Assembly: GCF_025971955.1 (NCBI RefSeq)
Contig: NZ_JAPDMX010000007.1
Coordinates: 81,123 to 145,122 of the forward strand
Source of the DNA: Shewanella subflava
GTDB lineage: Bacteria; Pseudomonadota; Gammaproteobacteria; Enterobacterales; Shewanellaceae
Direction: 5' to 3'
DNA length: 64,000 nucleotides
Position numbers and translations under genes: made by a program
Part shown: in pieces, positions 37,940 to 48,258 of the stretch
How positions within the stretch are numbered: position 1 is the first letter of the stretch
How the letters are laid out: each line of letters begins with the position of its first letter
Notes under the pieces: model-generated
What the model was told of the DNA's origin: nothing
The model's input: only the letters and a program-made list of their open reading frames with translations
The model's database searches: none

Positions 37940-38851
37940 TTACTTAACGATTGAAGTCAGTGATTCCTGATTACTGTAGCGTTTAGAAATAAAGTCTAAA
38001 AAGGCGCTAATATTAGATGCAAGTTGTCTGCGACTAGAATACACACCGTAAACTTTAATCGGATCCATTGGCCATTCTTGCAATATCGGCACTAGGCTGC
38101 CAGAGGCAATTTCTTGTTTGCAACTGGTGTTAGACAGCAGGGCGATGCCAAAATCATCCAATGCGAAACGTTTTACCATTTTGGCACTATTTACCCTCAC
38201 TTTTCGCTGAAAAGTCGCCATGATTTTACGATTGCCTTTGCCTATCGACCAAATGGGTGCCGATAAACTGGTGCCTAATAAAATACCTTGGTGTTTTGTG
38301 AGTTCTTGAGGGGTAGCGGGGGCGCCGTGTTTTTTGATGTAATTGGGGCTGGCAACTAGAATAAGCTGGCGTTCAAACAGCAATCTTGCCACTAGATCAG
38401 ATGATTGTAACGGGCCATATTTAATGGCGATATCGTAACCTTCACCGACTAAGCCTATGTCGTTATCGGTAAACTGAATATCGAGTTCAATGTTTGGATA
38501 CAGGCGCATAAAGCTAGAGCATAAATGGCCAATCACTTCTTGCGAAAAAGACACGGGAATGGCAATTCTCAGTGAACCTGAAATATCGCTATGGGTGTTT
38601 TCAATAATCGCTTTTGCGGCTTCAATTTCTTGACTTATAGTTTCACAGTGCTGAAAAAACAGCGCGCCAATTTGCGTGAGACTGATATTTCGTGAATCTC
38701 TTTGTAGTAAACGGACTCCTAATTCTTCCTCAAGTTGTGCAACTTTTCGGCTAATTGTTGATTTAGGTTGTCCGATGTCTCGTGCTGCTTGAGAGAATCC
38801 GTTAGCCCTCACTACCGCTGTAAACAGCATCATACCGTTCAAATCTGGCAT
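37940..38851 (-). CDS. LysR family transcriptional regulator
   Basis: 303 residues. N-terminal winged helix (MLFTAVVRANGFSQAARDIG then STISRKVAQLEEELGVRLLQ) and a C-terminal substrate-binding domain with LRIAIPVSFSQEVIG and GYDIAIKYGPLQSSDL, of the CrgA/AaeR-type subgroup. GAGGGTAAA precedes the ATG. It is divergent from the fused carboxylase gene with 125 bp between them and a palindrome in that gap, so the carboxylase gene is a plausible target. Confidence 0.9.
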   Translation of the reverse strand: MPDLNGMMLFTAVVRANGFSQAARDIGQPKSTISRKVAQLEEELGVRLLQRDSRNISLTQIGALFFQHCETISQEIEAAKAIIENTHSDISGSLRIAIPVSFSQEVIGHLCSSFMRLYPNIELDIQFTDNDIGLVGEGYDIAIKYGPLQSSDLVARLLFERQLILVASPNYIKKHGAPATPQELTKHQGILLGTSLSAPIWSIGKGNRKIMATFQRKVRVNSAKMVKRFALDDFGIALLSNTSCKQEIASGSLVPILQEWPMDPIKVYGVYSSRRQLASNISAFLDFISKRYSNQESLTSIVK

Positions 38852-38871
38852 TTTACCCTCACCGTCTCAAA

Positions 38872-38891
38872 ATTGGAACGAAGCGTCCAAT
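38872..38891. promoter_or_regulatory. inverted repeat between the LysR gene and the carboxylase gene
   Basis: ATTGGA-N8-TCCAAT, a perfect 6-bp inverted repeat with an 8-base gap, lies 21 bp upstream of the LysR start codon and 86 bp before the carboxylase gene. LysR proteins often bind such dyads in divergent promoters; assignment by position. Confidence 0.55.
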
Positions 38892-38976
38892 GTAGTTTAT
38901 ATGGTAATTAGGCTATTAACAAAGTTATATTTACGGGCTAAAAATTTCAGAGGCTAACGACGCAGAGGATCTAAGG

Positions 38977-41900
38977 ATGACCAGCAAAAAGCAGCCCGCT
39001 AACAAGACCCAAGTACTATCAGCAGATCCATTATTTTTACAAGCTGAACACTTGGCAAAAGATTTTTCGTTATTTCCTGCTCATAGTAAGCAGAGTTTGT
39101 CGGAAGAAATTAAAGGGTTATTAAGTGAAGATGCGATCCAAGCAAACTTAAAAGGTTTGGCATCTTTAGATGTTGACGGCTACGTCAACAAAGTTATTTT
39201 ACCATCTCAAGATAAAAATCGTCATGGCGCTAAGCGTATGATTGCCGATCTTAAAGGCAAAATCATATCAGAAAGCCACATAGGGTCATTTTACCGTGCT
39301 GAAGTAGAATTAAACTTTGGTACGCGTACTCGCCGTGTAGGCTTTATTGCCCAAGAGCGCAGTACTGCAAATGGCGCTTGGATGCCAGAACATCATCTAG
39401 CGGCCTGTAAAGCTATCCGTCACTTTGCTGAGCTGTCGATGCCGATTGTTTACCTTATCGACACCCCTGGTGCTGATGCCGGTGAAGTCGCAAATAGTCA
39501 AAATCAAGCACATACCATTTCTAAAGCGATTGCTGAAAGCGCCAACGTTGACGTACCTACTGTGGGTATTGTGATTGGTGCCGGTTACTCAGGTGGTGCG
39601 ATTCCACTGGCTGCCGCTAACATTTTGTTGTCGATTCGCGATGGTATTTTCAATACGATTCAACCTCAAGGCTTACAAAGTATTGCGCGTAAGTACAACT
39701 TGTCTTGGCAGGAATGTGCTAAGTCAGTTGGGGTATCACCTGAAGAGTTGTATACCGCGGGCTGTATTGACGGCATTATTGATTTTACGCCAAGCGACAA
39801 AGACGAACGTCAACACAATTTACGTCGTGCCATTATCAGCTCTATTGAAGCTATTGAACGTGCTGCAGTAAACTTTGTCCGTGAATCAGACGATTTAAAA
39901 GAGCACTATGATCGCAGTTTACAGCGTTTCTTAGCGCCATCTAAAAATCTCATCACACTTGAAAATAACACCGGTTTGGCTGTGGCAAGCAACCCGACCA
40001 TGCATCACAATATTTTTGGTAGTGCATACCGTTATTTACGTTACCTGACCTTGCGTAGCCGTATTCACTCTATCTCATTAGAGCAATATGGCCGCTTGTC
40101 AAAAGTCAGCGTGCCAGAGGGTGACTTACTTGAGCGGATCAAACAAGAGCAAGAACGTGTATTCCAAGCTTGGTTAACTAACCCTGATAAATTGGTTTAT
40201 GACGAAGAGCTAAACAAGTTGTGGGGTAACTTTACTGCTAAGCGCAGCGAAGTGTCGACTGAACGTAACGTGATAACGCGCTTTATTTTAGGTGAGCCAA
40301 AAGAGAACTATAAAAAAGCCCGTAAGGCATTATTGTTCAACATTGGTTGGTCTTTGTACCATCGCTGGAAAAGCAATGCTGCAAACAACTTTAAAGGCTT
40401 AATTCAGCATTTAGAGTCGTTACCTAAGTCGGCTACCCAAGCACCTTGGCCGGAGTTGAACCAGCTGACGGTATTGGACGTGGTTGTTAATGATGAGCTG
40501 CGTGAAGACTTCATTTGGCAATGTCATAATATTCTTATCTTCAACGCCTTATATGACAACGTAGTCGGCAGCTTAGCATCGATCTCTAAAGAAGCGATGA
40601 TGTCTAAAAGCTTAGCTCGTACCTCGGTTGATAAGTTGTTACATAAGTCGATTGATATTGCGTTATCAACTCACAATGAAGCGAACGACAAGGCTAAGTT
40701 CTACAAATGGCTTAAATACTTCATGGCACAATCTAACCGTGCAGATTTATTAACGCGCGTAGAACAGTGGAAGAGTGTGGGTTTCCCTCAGCTTAACGAT
40801 TCATTATTCGTTATTTTGACCTATTTCTTCGAGCGCTTATTACCAGAATACTTCGACAGTGAAGACGAGCACGACAAGTATACTGGGGCAATTAACCCTG
40901 TGCGTATCGGTCGTCGTAAAGACTTCTGGAACCGTTTAACCATGGGTTATCAAGATTTGTTAATCCAAAAAGTACTTCGGGAAGAAAAGCAAAAAGGCAA
41001 AATGGGCTGGGAGAACGTGATTGCTAAGTTCTTCACTAAATTTGACGAGATCAATGCTGACAAAATGTCGGCCAACTTGCTTAACTTCCCTGGTTTCCGT
41101 TTGTCGATTGAAGATGCCATCGATAAGAAAATTCGTCCATGCGGTTTAATTACCGGTTTGGCTGATTTTAAACATGACGGTAAAAAATTACGTGTTGGTG
41201 TAGCAGTCTCAAATACCGCATTCCAAGCGGGTGCATTTGATATGGCCAGTGCTGAAAAATTCAGTGCCCTATTAATTGAATGTGCTAAGCGTAAATTACC
41301 GGTGATTTGTTTTATCAGTTCAGGCGGTATGCAAACTAAAGAAGGTGCGGCGGCGCTATTCTCTATGGCGGTAGTGAATGACCGTATCACGCGCTTTATT
41401 CGTGACAACGAATTACCAGTATTGATGTTTGGTTTTGGTGACTGTACCGGTGGTGCGCAAGCGAGCTTTGTGACGCATCCATTAGTGCAAACCTATTATT
41501 TATCAGGGACTAATATGCCATTTGCTGGTCAAATGGTTGTGCCTGCCTATTTACCATCTACGGCGACACTGTCTAACTACCTATCGAAAGTGCCTGGGGC
41601 AATGACAGGTTTGGTTTACAACCCATTCAGTGACACTTTGGATGGCCAACTAAGCGGTATTGATCCATTAATGCCGTTACCAACAGCGCATATCGAAGAT
41701 GTGATTGGTCAAGCATTATCGACGTTAGTGCCTGAGGTGGTTGAGGTTGAAGAAGTGATTCTGCAAGATGATCCTCGCGCCCTGATGAAGCCAATCAATA
41801 AAGTCTTGATCCATGCCCGTGGTTGTACTGCGGTTAAATTAATTCGCAAAGCCCATGACAACAACATCAACGTGGTATTGGTGGCATCCGATCCGGATAT

Positions 41901-43530
41901 GACTTCAGTGCCTGCGGATATGCTTAAAGAAAACGATAAGCTAGTATGTATCGGTGGTAATACTTCAGATGAAAGTTACTTGAATGCCTACTCGGTATTA
42001 CGCGTTGCAGATTATGAAGATGTTGATGCGCTACACCCTGGTATTGGTTTCTTATCTGAAAGCCCGCAGTTTGCCGCTTTATGTGTTAACAACGGCGTAA
42101 ACTTTGTCGGTCCAAGCGTGCACTCAATGACGACCATGGGTAACAAATCGAATGCTATCCACACCTCACAAGCACACAATGTACCGGTTGTGCCAGGTAG
42201 CCATGGTATTTTAACCAACGCAGAACAGGCTGTGAACGTGGCGCTAGAAATCGGTTATCCTGTATTACTTAAAGCCGTTCAAGGTGGTGGTGGTAAAGGT
42301 ATTCAGGTAGTTAAACGTCCTGAAGACATGATTGGTTTATTCCAAAAAACCGCGACAGAAGCCGCTGCAGCATTTGGTAATGGCGATTTATACCTAGAGA
42401 AATATGTGACCTCATTACGTCACATTGAAGTGCAATTACTCCGCGATAAGTTTGGTAACACCAAAGTGTTGGGTATTCGAGATTGTTCTGTACAACGTAA
42501 CAACCAGAAAGTGATTGAAGAGTCTGGTTCAACTATGTTGCCTGAAGAATTGAAGCAAAAGGTCATGGACTACACCCGTGCGTTAGGTGATGCCACAGAC
42601 TACATGGGTGCCGGTACGGTAGAGTTTATTTATAACTTAGATGCTAACGAAGTGTACTTCATGGAAATGAATACCCGTTTACAGGTTGAGCATCCAGTGA
42701 CCGAAGCGACTTCTGGCATTGATATCGTGAGTGCGCAGTTTGATATCGCCGCAGGCCGCTCAATTGAGAAATTAGCACCTGTTGAGCAAGGCTACGCAAT
42801 GGAAGTACGCGTTACGGCTGAAAAAGCAGCCTTAGACAGCCATGGTATTCTGCAATTACTGCCTAACCCAGGTAAAATTACTGAATGCATCATGCCACAG
42901 CGTGATGATGTTGAGCTGATTTCGATTGCCGAAACCGGTAAAGAAGTATCGCCATACTATGATAGCTTAATCGCACAGATCATTATTCGTGGTAGCGATC
43001 GTGAAGATGTCGTCAAAAAAATGTATGACTACCTAGATACCGTTGTCATCAAAGGGATTGCGACTAACATTCCGTTGTTGAAACGTATTCTGAAGGATAC
43101 AACCTTCAATGAAGGTGTTTACGATACCAACTACTTACCACGTTTGATGGCTGAGTTAGATATTCCTGAGCTTATCGCTGAAATGGAAGCCGCAGCTGAA
43201 ACCGTGAAGGTTGATACTGAGTCACTACGAGTGGGTGAAAGTAATGAGCTTAAAGTATTGGCTCAGGGCGCAGGTATTTTCTATACCTCACCAGCACCGG
43301 GTGAAGCTGATTTTGTTAAGGAAGGCGACATCGTTACCGTTGACCAAACTTTAGCATTGACAGAAGCGATGAAAATGTTCTCTCAGGTAACCTTAGCAGG
43401 CTTCAACCGCCAAGATGCAGTGTTATACCCTGAAGATCAGACATACCGAATTGAGCGTATTTTAAACAGTAACGGTCAACAAGTTTCACAAAACGATCTG
43501 TTATTTGTTATTTCGCCAGTAGAGGCTTAA
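38977..43530 (+). CDS. fused acyl-CoA carboxylase (carboxyltransferase + biotin carboxylase + BCCP)
   Basis: 1,517 residues, one polypeptide for a whole biotin carboxylase. Order: AccA-like carboxyltransferase half (about 80-350; IDTPGADAGEVANSQNQAHT, VGIVIGAGYSGGAIPLAAAN), a linker region (370-690) without a recognised domain, a second carboxyltransferase half (700-900; ICFISSGGMQTKEGAAALFS, GFGDCTGGAQASFVTHPLV), biotin carboxylase (950-1390; LLKAVQGGGGKGIQVVKRPE, EVYFMEMNTRLQVEHPVTEA), then a biotinyl domain with Lys1466 in LTEAMKMFSQ. Shewanella genomes annotate homologues as multifunctional acetyl-CoA carboxylase, but the substrate is not shown by sequence. A LysR gene is divergent; a terminator follows. 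Confidence 0.88.
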   Translation: MTSKKQPANKTQVLSADPLFLQAEHLAKDFSLFPAHSKQSLSEEIKGLLSEDAIQANLKGLASLDVDGYVNKVILPSQDKNRHGAKRMIADLKGKIISESHIGSFYRAEVELNFGTRTRRVGFIAQERSTANGAWMPEHHLAACKAIRHFAELSMPIVYLIDTPGADAGEVANSQNQAHTISKAIAESANVDVPTVGIVIGAGYSGGAIPLAAANILLSIRDGIFNTIQPQGLQSIARKYNLSWQECAKSVGVSPEELYTAGCIDGIIDFTPSDKDERQHNLRRAIISSIEAIERAAVNFVRESDDLKEHYDRSLQRFLAPSKNLITLENNTGLAVASNPTMHHNIFGSAYRYLRYLTLRSRIHSISLEQYGRLSKVSVPEGDLLERIKQEQERVFQAWLTNPDKLVYDEELNKLWGNFTAKRSEVSTERNVITRFILGEPKENYKKARKALLFNIGWSLYHRWKSNAANNFKGLIQHLESLPKSATQAPWPELNQLTVLDVVVNDELREDFIWQCHNILIFNALYDNVVGSLASISKEAMMSKSLARTSVDKLLHKSIDIALSTHNEANDKAKFYKWLKYFMAQSNRADLLTRVEQWKSVGFPQLNDSLFVILTYFFERLLPEYFDSEDEHDKYTGAINPVRIGRRKDFWNRLTMGYQDLLIQKVLREEKQKGKMGWENVIAKFFTKFDEINADKMSANLLNFPGFRLSIEDAIDKKIRPCGLITGLADFKHDGKKLRVGVAVSNTAFQAGAFDMASAEKFSALLIECAKRKLPVICFISSGGMQTKEGAAALFSMAVVNDRITRFIRDNELPVLMFGFGDCTGGAQASFVTHPLVQTYYLSGTNMPFAGQMVVPAYLPSTATLSNYLSKVPGAMTGLVYNPFSDTLDGQLSGIDPLMPLPTAHIEDVIGQALSTLVPEVVEVEEVILQDDPRALMKPINKVLIHARGCTAVKLIRKAHDNNINVVLVASDPDMTSVPADMLKENDKLVCIGGNTSDESYLNAYSVLRVADYEDVDALHPGIGFLSESPQFAALCVNNGVNFVGPSVHSMTTMGNKSNAIHTSQAHNVPVVPGSHGILTNAEQAVNVALEIGYPVLLKAVQGGGGKGIQVVKRPEDMIGLFQKTATEAAAAFGNGDLYLEKYVTSLRHIEVQLLRDKFGNTKVLGIRDCSVQRNNQKVIEESGSTMLPEELKQKVMDYTRALGDATDYMGAGTVEFIYNLDANEVYFMEMNTRLQVEHPVTEATSGIDIVSAQFDIAAGRSIEKLAPVEQGYAMEVRVTAEKAALDSHGILQLLPNPGKITECIMPQRDDVELISIAETGKEVSPYYDSLIAQIIIRGSDREDVVKKMYDYLDTVVIKGIATNIPLLKRILKDTTFNEGVYDTNYLPRLMAELDIPELIAEMEAAAETVKVDTESLRVGESNELKVLAQGAGIFYTSPAPGEADFVKEGDIVTVDQTLALTEAMKMFSQVTLAGFNRQDAVLYPEDQTYRIERILNSNGQQVSQNDLLFVISPVEA

Positions 43531-43580
43531 TGTAAGGCCAATAAAGATGACAGTAAAATAATGTTGTTATCTTGTGACAA

Positions 43581-43609
43581 AAATACCCGCTTATAGCGGG
43601 TATTTTTTT
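43581..43609 (+). terminator. Rho-independent terminator of the carboxylase gene
   Basis: AAATACCCGC (43581-43590) pairs with GCGGGTATTT (43596-43605), loop TTATA, followed by TTTTG; 50 bp after the stop. The remaining spacer to 43928 shows only AT-rich sequence and the downstream promoter. Confidence 0.93.
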
Positions 43610-43811
43610 GTTCTAATCGCGCGCATTTTTCTATACAAAGCCGTGTTTCTGACACAAGAATGCAATAATGATCTTTTTTTGATAAAACTCAGGTATTTTT
43701 ACTGCTTGATTAAAAAATATTCGATTATTTTTATTTCATTGTTTTATATAGCTTAAAGGCTAAAAAAGTGCTTTTTTTTTGATGAAAAGTCATAAATATT
43801 GCAACTCCTAT

Positions 43812-43840
43812 TTGCGCCCAGCGAGGTTCCAATTTACAAT
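43812..43840 (+). promoter_or_regulatory. putative EF-G 2 gene promoter
   Basis: TTGCGC (43812-43817), 17-bp spacer, TACAAT (43835-43840), then the GC-rich discriminator ATGCGCC, a feature of stringently controlled translation genes. It lies about 90 bp before the start codon. Confidence 0.55.
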
Positions 43841-43928
43841 ATGCGCCTTAAATAACCTGATGTGCGGTGTGTCGGTAGTTTTTTCGCATGCTCCGTCTAC
43901 TTCTTAAACTAATCATTAAAGTTGAATC

Positions 43929-46022
43929 ATGACCGAATTATCCAAATACAGAAACATTGGTATCTTCGCTCACGTTGACGCGGGTAAAACCACGACCACC
44001 GAGCGTATTCTTAAGCTAACCGGTAAGATCCATAAGATCGGCGAAGTACATGATGGTGAATCTACTACTGACTTCATGGAACAGGAAGCTGAGCGCGGTA
44101 TTACCATTCAGTCAGCAGCAGTAAGCTGTTTCTGGAATGACCACCGTTTCAACGTTATCGATACTCCAGGCCACGTTGACTTCACAGTTGAAGTATATCG
44201 TTCGCTTAAAGTACTTGACGGTGGTATCGGTGTATTCTGTGGTTCTGGTGGTGTTGAACCACAATCAGAAACCAACTGGCGTTATGCTAACGATTCAGAA
44301 GTTTCGCGTATCATCTTCGTAAACAAGTTAGACCGTATGGGTGCTGACTTCTTACGTGTTGTTAAGCAAACTAAAGACGTATTAGCGGCTAATCCACTTG
44401 TTATGGTTTTACCTATCGGTATCGAAGACCAGTTCACTGGTGTGGTTGACCTATTAACTCGTAAAGCACACGTATGGGATGACTCTGGTTTACCAGAAAA
44501 CTTTGAAATCCAAGACGTGCCAGCTGACATGGTTGACTTAGTTGAAGAATACCGTGAAATGCTAATCGAATCTGCCGTAGAAATGGATGACGATTTAATG
44601 GAATCTTACATGGAAGGTGAAGAGCCTTCTATCGAAGACATTAAGCGTTGTATCCGTGCCGGTACTCGTACTATGCATTTCTTCCCAACATACTGTGGTT
44701 CTGCATTCAAAAACAAAGGTATGCAGTTATTATTAGACGCAGTTGTTGATTACTTACCTGATCCAGTTGAAGTTGATCCACAACCGTTAACTGACGAAGA
44801 AGGTAACGAAACTGGTGAATTCGCAATCGTTGATGCAGACGCGCCATTAAAAGCGTTAGCGTTCAAGATTATGGATGACCGTTTTGGTGCATTAACATTC
44901 GTACGTATCTACTCAGGCCGTATCAAGAAGGGTGACACTATCCTTAACTCTGCTACTGGTAAAACTGAGCGTGTTGGCCGTATGGTTGAGATGCAAGCTA
45001 ACGAACGTAACGAACTTGAATCAGCACAAGCTGGTGACATTATCGCTATCGTTGGTATGAAAAACGTACAAACTGGTCACACTTTATGTGATGTTAAACA
45101 CCCATGTACGCTTGAAGCCATGGTGTTCCCAGAGCCAGTTATCTCTATCGCTGTAGCGCCAAAAGATAAAGGCGGCAGTGAGAAAATGGGTATCGCTATC
45201 GGTAAAATGATTGCAGAAGATCCATCATTCCGCGTAGAAACTGACGAAGATTCAGGCGAAACCATCCTTAAAGGTATGGGTGAGCTTCACTTAGACATTA
45301 AAGTAGACATCCTTAAGCGTACTTACGGTGTTGAACTAATCGTTGGTGAGCCTCAAGTTGCTTACCGTGAAACTATCACTAAAGAAGTTGAAGATAGCTA
45401 CACGCATAAGAAACAGTCTGGTGGTTCTGGTCAGTTTGGTAAAATTGACTATAAAATCCGTCCAGGTGAAGCAAACACAGGTTTTGTGTTCAAGTCTTCA
45501 GTTGTTGGTGGTAACGTTCCTAAAGAATTCTGGCCTGCTGTTGAGAAAGGTTTCAGAAGCATGATGAACACAGGTACTATCGCTGGCTTCCCAGTATTAG
45601 ACGTTGAGTTCGAACTAACTGATGGTGCTTTCCACGCAGTTGACTCGTCAGCTATCGCGTTCGAAATCGCTGCTAAAGGTGCGTTCCGTCAATCTATGCC
45701 TAAAGCAGGTGCACAACTTCTTGAGCCTATCATGAAAGTTGACGTGTTCAGCCCAGATGACAACGTTGGTGACGTAATTGGTGACTTAAACCGTCGTCGC
45801 GGTATGATCAAAGATCAAAACGCTGGCGTTACTGGTGTTCGTATTAAAGCTGACGTACCGTTATCAGAAATGTTCGGTTACATCGGTTCATTACGTACAA
45901 TGACTTCTGGTCGTGGTCAGTTCTCTATGGAATTTGCTCACTACTCACCTTGTCCAAACAGCGTTTCTGAGAAAGTTGTTGCTCAAGTTAAAGAACGTAA
46001 AGCTGCTGAAGCTAAGAAGTAA
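43929..46022 (+). CDS. fusA: translation elongation factor G, second paralogue (EF-G 2)
   Basis: 697 residues. Ribosomal translocase GTPase: G1 [17 protein letters not shown]2 [16 protein letters not shown]3 [17 protein letters not shown]4 [11 protein letters not shown], then EF-G domains II to V with [20 protein letters not shown] and [20 protein letters not shown]. It stands alone, not in the rpsL-rpsG-fusA-tuf operon, beside the fused carboxylase. In Shewanella and Vibrio this lone copy is a paralogue, so it is probably the second EF-G of this genome; the str-operon copy is outside the window. The codon usage appears that of a well-expressed gene. Confidence 0.92.
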   Translation: MTELSKYRNIGIFAHVDAGKTTTTERILKLTGKIHKIGEVHDGESTTDFMEQEAERGITIQSAAVSCFWNDHRFNVIDTPGHVDFTVEVYRSLKVLDGGIGVFCGSGGVEPQSETNWRYANDSEVSRIIFVNKLDRMGADFLRVVKQTKDVLAANPLVMVLPIGIEDQFTGVVDLLTRKAHVWDDSGLPENFEIQDVPADMVDLVEEYREMLIESAVEMDDDLMESYMEGEEPSIEDIKRCIRAGTRTMHFFPTYCGSAFKNKGMQLLLDAVVDYLPDPVEVDPQPLTDEEGNETGEFAIVDADAPLKALAFKIMDDRFGALTFVRIYSGRIKKGDTILNSATGKTERVGRMVEMQANERNELESAQAGDIIAIVGMKNVQTGHTLCDVKHPCTLEAMVFPEPVISIAVAPKDKGGSEKMGIAIGKMIAEDPSFRVETDEDSGETILKGMGELHLDIKVDILKRTYGVELIVGEPQVAYRETITKEVEDSYTHKKQSGGSGQFGKIDYKIRPGEANTGFVFKSSVVGGNVPKEFWPAVEKGFRSMMNTGTIAGFPVLDVEFELTDGAFHAVDSSAIAFEIAAKGAFRQSMPKAGAQLLEPIMKVDVFSPDDNVGDVIGDLNRRRGMIKDQNAGVTGVRIKADVPLSEMFGYIGSLRTMTSGRGQFSMEFAHYSPCPNSVSEKVVAQVKERKAAEAKK

Positions 46023-46040
46023 TTCTTAACTAAACAGTTT

Positions 46041-46069
46041 AAAAAACCGCTGCTTGCAGCGGTTTTTTT
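46041..46069 (+). terminator. Rho-independent terminator of the EF-G 2 gene
   Basis: AACCGCTG and CAGCGGTT pair around CTTG, with flanking A-run and T-run, about 20 bp after the stop codon. Confidence 0.94.
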
Positions 46070-46195
46070 ATGCCTAAAATTTAACGAGTGAAACAAGTGA
46101 AAATTTATAATGCAGGATAAAAGTTATTAGAATGTAATAGTAATGTAGACTAAATTGATTAAGATTAAATAAATTTTTGTGAAAAGGAGTTTTAC

Positions 46196-48160
46196 ATGAA
46201 GTTGTTACATCTTTCTGTCGCCATGCTTTCACTTGCTGTGTCATTTGAAAGTTTTGCTGCCACCCAACCCAAACCTGCAACCGACCATACAAAACAAGCG
46301 AATAATGCCGTACTAAAAGCGCTACCATTTAATGATAAACAAGATTTTGAAAATGCCAAACGCGGTTTTATTGCCAAGCCTGATGTTGTCACAATTAAAG
46401 ATGATAAAGGAAATGTGGTTTGGGATCTTGAACAATACAAAACCTATATTAGCGAAGATAAACCCGCCCCAGATACCGTTAACCCAAGCTTATGGCGTAA
46501 TTCACAATTAGTGATGCAACATGGCCTGTTTGAGGTTCGTGAAAATATTTATCAAATTCGCAGCTTCGATCTAAGTAATATCACCTTTATTAAAGGTAAA
46601 ACCGGCTGGATCGTTTTTGATCCGCTTATTTCGCCAGAAACGGCTAAAGCGGCTTTGGATTTTATTAATCAGCAACTTGGCCCACGTCCTGTTGTGGCAA
46701 TTGTATATAGTCATAGCCATATCGATCACTATGGTGGTGCAACTGGGCTGGCGACGGTTGATGATGTCGCTTCAGGTAAAGTGCAAGTGATTGCGCCAGA
46801 ACATTTTACTGAACATGCGGTTTCTGAGAATGTGATTGCGGGTAACGCTATGGGGCGTCGTGCTGTTTATATGTACGGCGCCTTATTGCCCCGTAACGAG
46901 AAAGGCGGTGTGAATGGTGGTTTAGGCATGACGGTATCAACCGGATTAGCAGGGTTACTTGTGCCTAATAAAGAAATAGCTAAAACGGGTGAATCAATCA
47001 CAGTTGATGGTGTGGATATGGTGTTTCAAATGACACCTGGTACTGAAGCGCCAGCTGAGATGAACACTTGGTTCCCGCAATTTAAAGCATTATGGATGGC
47101 TGAAAATACCACCAATACTATGCACAATATTTTAACTCTACGCGGTGCTCAAGTACGTGACGCACTTATTTGGTCAAGCTTTTTGGATGAAACCATTAAC
47201 CTTTGGGGTGATAAGGTGGAAGTTAAATTCCAAAGTCATCACTGGCCATTATGGGATAACAAAAATATTGTTCCTTACTTTAAAAAGCAACGTGATATTT
47301 ATAAGTTTACGCATGATCAATCAGTTAGGCTGATGAATCAAGGCTATACAGGTGAAGAGATTTCAGAAATGATCAAATTACCTGCAGAGCTTGAGCAAAA
47401 CTGGGCGACTCGTGGCTATTACGGTACATTACGTCATAACAGCCGTGCAGTGTATCAGCGTTATATGGGCTGGTACGACGGCAACCCGGCTAATCTGAAT
47501 AACTTACCTCCAGAGCAAGTCGCTAAAAAGTATATGGAGTATATGGGCGGTGAAAAAGCCGTAATTACCAAAGCACGTGACTCATTTGCCAAAGGTGAAT
47601 ATCGTTGGGTTGCTGAAGTCATGAAACATGCAGTGTTTGCCAACGTGAATAGTACGGAAGCGAAAGAATTACTGGCTGACAGCCTTGAGCAGTTGGGATA
47701 TCAAGCTGAGTCCGGTCCATGGCGCTCGGTATACTTGCAAGGCGCCTATGAGTTACGTAATGGCATTCCATCTGCAGGCGGAACCCAAACGGCCACACCA
47801 GATACCATTCGCGCAATGACCCCAGAAATGCTGTTTGATTATCTTGCTGTTAGGCTTGATTCAGCTAAAGCTGAAGGTAAAAATATTGATATTAATATCG
47901 ACTTTACCGATCTGAAGCAAAAGTATACTTTAACCGTTGAAAACGCCGTATTGCACCATAGCAAGAATCAGGTGAAAAAACCTGATGTGGCGCTGGTCAT
48001 GAGTATGAAAACCATGAATCAAATTCAGTTAAAAGAAATGACTTTTGATGAGGCGATTAAAAATGGCGATGTCAAAATCACGGGTGATAAAGCGTTATTT
48101 AGTGAGTTTTTAGCCATGTTAGATGATTATAACTTCTGGTTTAATGTGGTGATGCCATAA
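46196..48160 (+). CDS. exported alkylsulfatase (SdsA1/YjcS-like metallo-beta-lactamase fold)
   Basis: 654 residues with a signal peptide (LLHLSVAMLSLAVSFESFA). Metallo-beta-lactamase core with zinc motif VYSHSHIDHYGGATG, the further site around MFQMTPGTEAPAEMNTWFPQ and GAQVRDALIWSSFLDETINL; dimerisation region YMGWYDGNPANLNNLPPEQV; C-terminal SCP2-like domain (after about 530) thought to bind the alkyl chain. Known relatives hydrolyse primary alkyl sulfates such as SDS. AAGGAG precedes the ATG. Single-gene unit ended by a terminator. Confidence 0.9.
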   Translation: MKLLHLSVAMLSLAVSFESFAATQPKPATDHTKQANNAVLKALPFNDKQDFENAKRGFIAKPDVVTIKDDKGNVVWDLEQYKTYISEDKPAPDTVNPSLWRNSQLVMQHGLFEVRENIYQIRSFDLSNITFIKGKTGWIVFDPLISPETAKAALDFINQQLGPRPVVAIVYSHSHIDHYGGATGLATVDDVASGKVQVIAPEHFTEHAVSENVIAGNAMGRRAVYMYGALLPRNEKGGVNGGLGMTVSTGLAGLLVPNKEIAKTGESITVDGVDMVFQMTPGTEAPAEMNTWFPQFKALWMAENTTNTMHNILTLRGAQVRDALIWSSFLDETINLWGDKVEVKFQSHHWPLWDNKNIVPYFKKQRDIYKFTHDQSVRLMNQGYTGEEISEMIKLPAELEQNWATRGYYGTLRHNSRAVYQRYMGWYDGNPANLNNLPPEQVAKKYMEYMGGEKAVITKARDSFAKGEYRWVAEVMKHAVFANVNSTEAKELLADSLEQLGYQAESGPWRSVYLQGAYELRNGIPSAGGTQTATPDTIRAMTPEMLFDYLAVRLDSAKAEGKNIDINIDFTDLKQKYTLTVENAVLHHSKNQVKKPDVALVMSMKTMNQIQLKEMTFDEAIKNGDVKITGDKALFSEFLAMLDDYNFWFNVVMP

Positions 48161-48213
48161 TTTGCACCTTCAATTGACGTCAAAATAAACCTAAGCTAAC
48201 GATTTAGCTAATA

Positions 48214-48246
48214 AAAATGCCACTTCAAATGAAGTGGCATTTTGTA
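48214..48246. terminator. bidirectional terminator between the alkylsulfatase gene and napB
   Basis: AAAATGCCACTTC and GAAGTGGCATTTT form a perfect 13-bp stem with loop AAAT, between converging genes, T-rich on both strands. Confidence 0.95.
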
Positions 48247-48258
48247 TTTCCCGAAAGC

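Noticed and set aside
43574..43756. 60-codon ORF after the fused carboxylase gene
   Set aside because: It covers the terminator hairpin and AT-rich spacer; rich in Phe, Ile and Tyr as expected from AT-rich non-coding DNA.
46155..46168. FNR-like TTGATTAAGATTAA upstream of the alkylsulfatase gene
   Set aside because: One fixed position of the right half-site differs (ATTAA for ATCAA) and the context is AT-rich; too weak to call.
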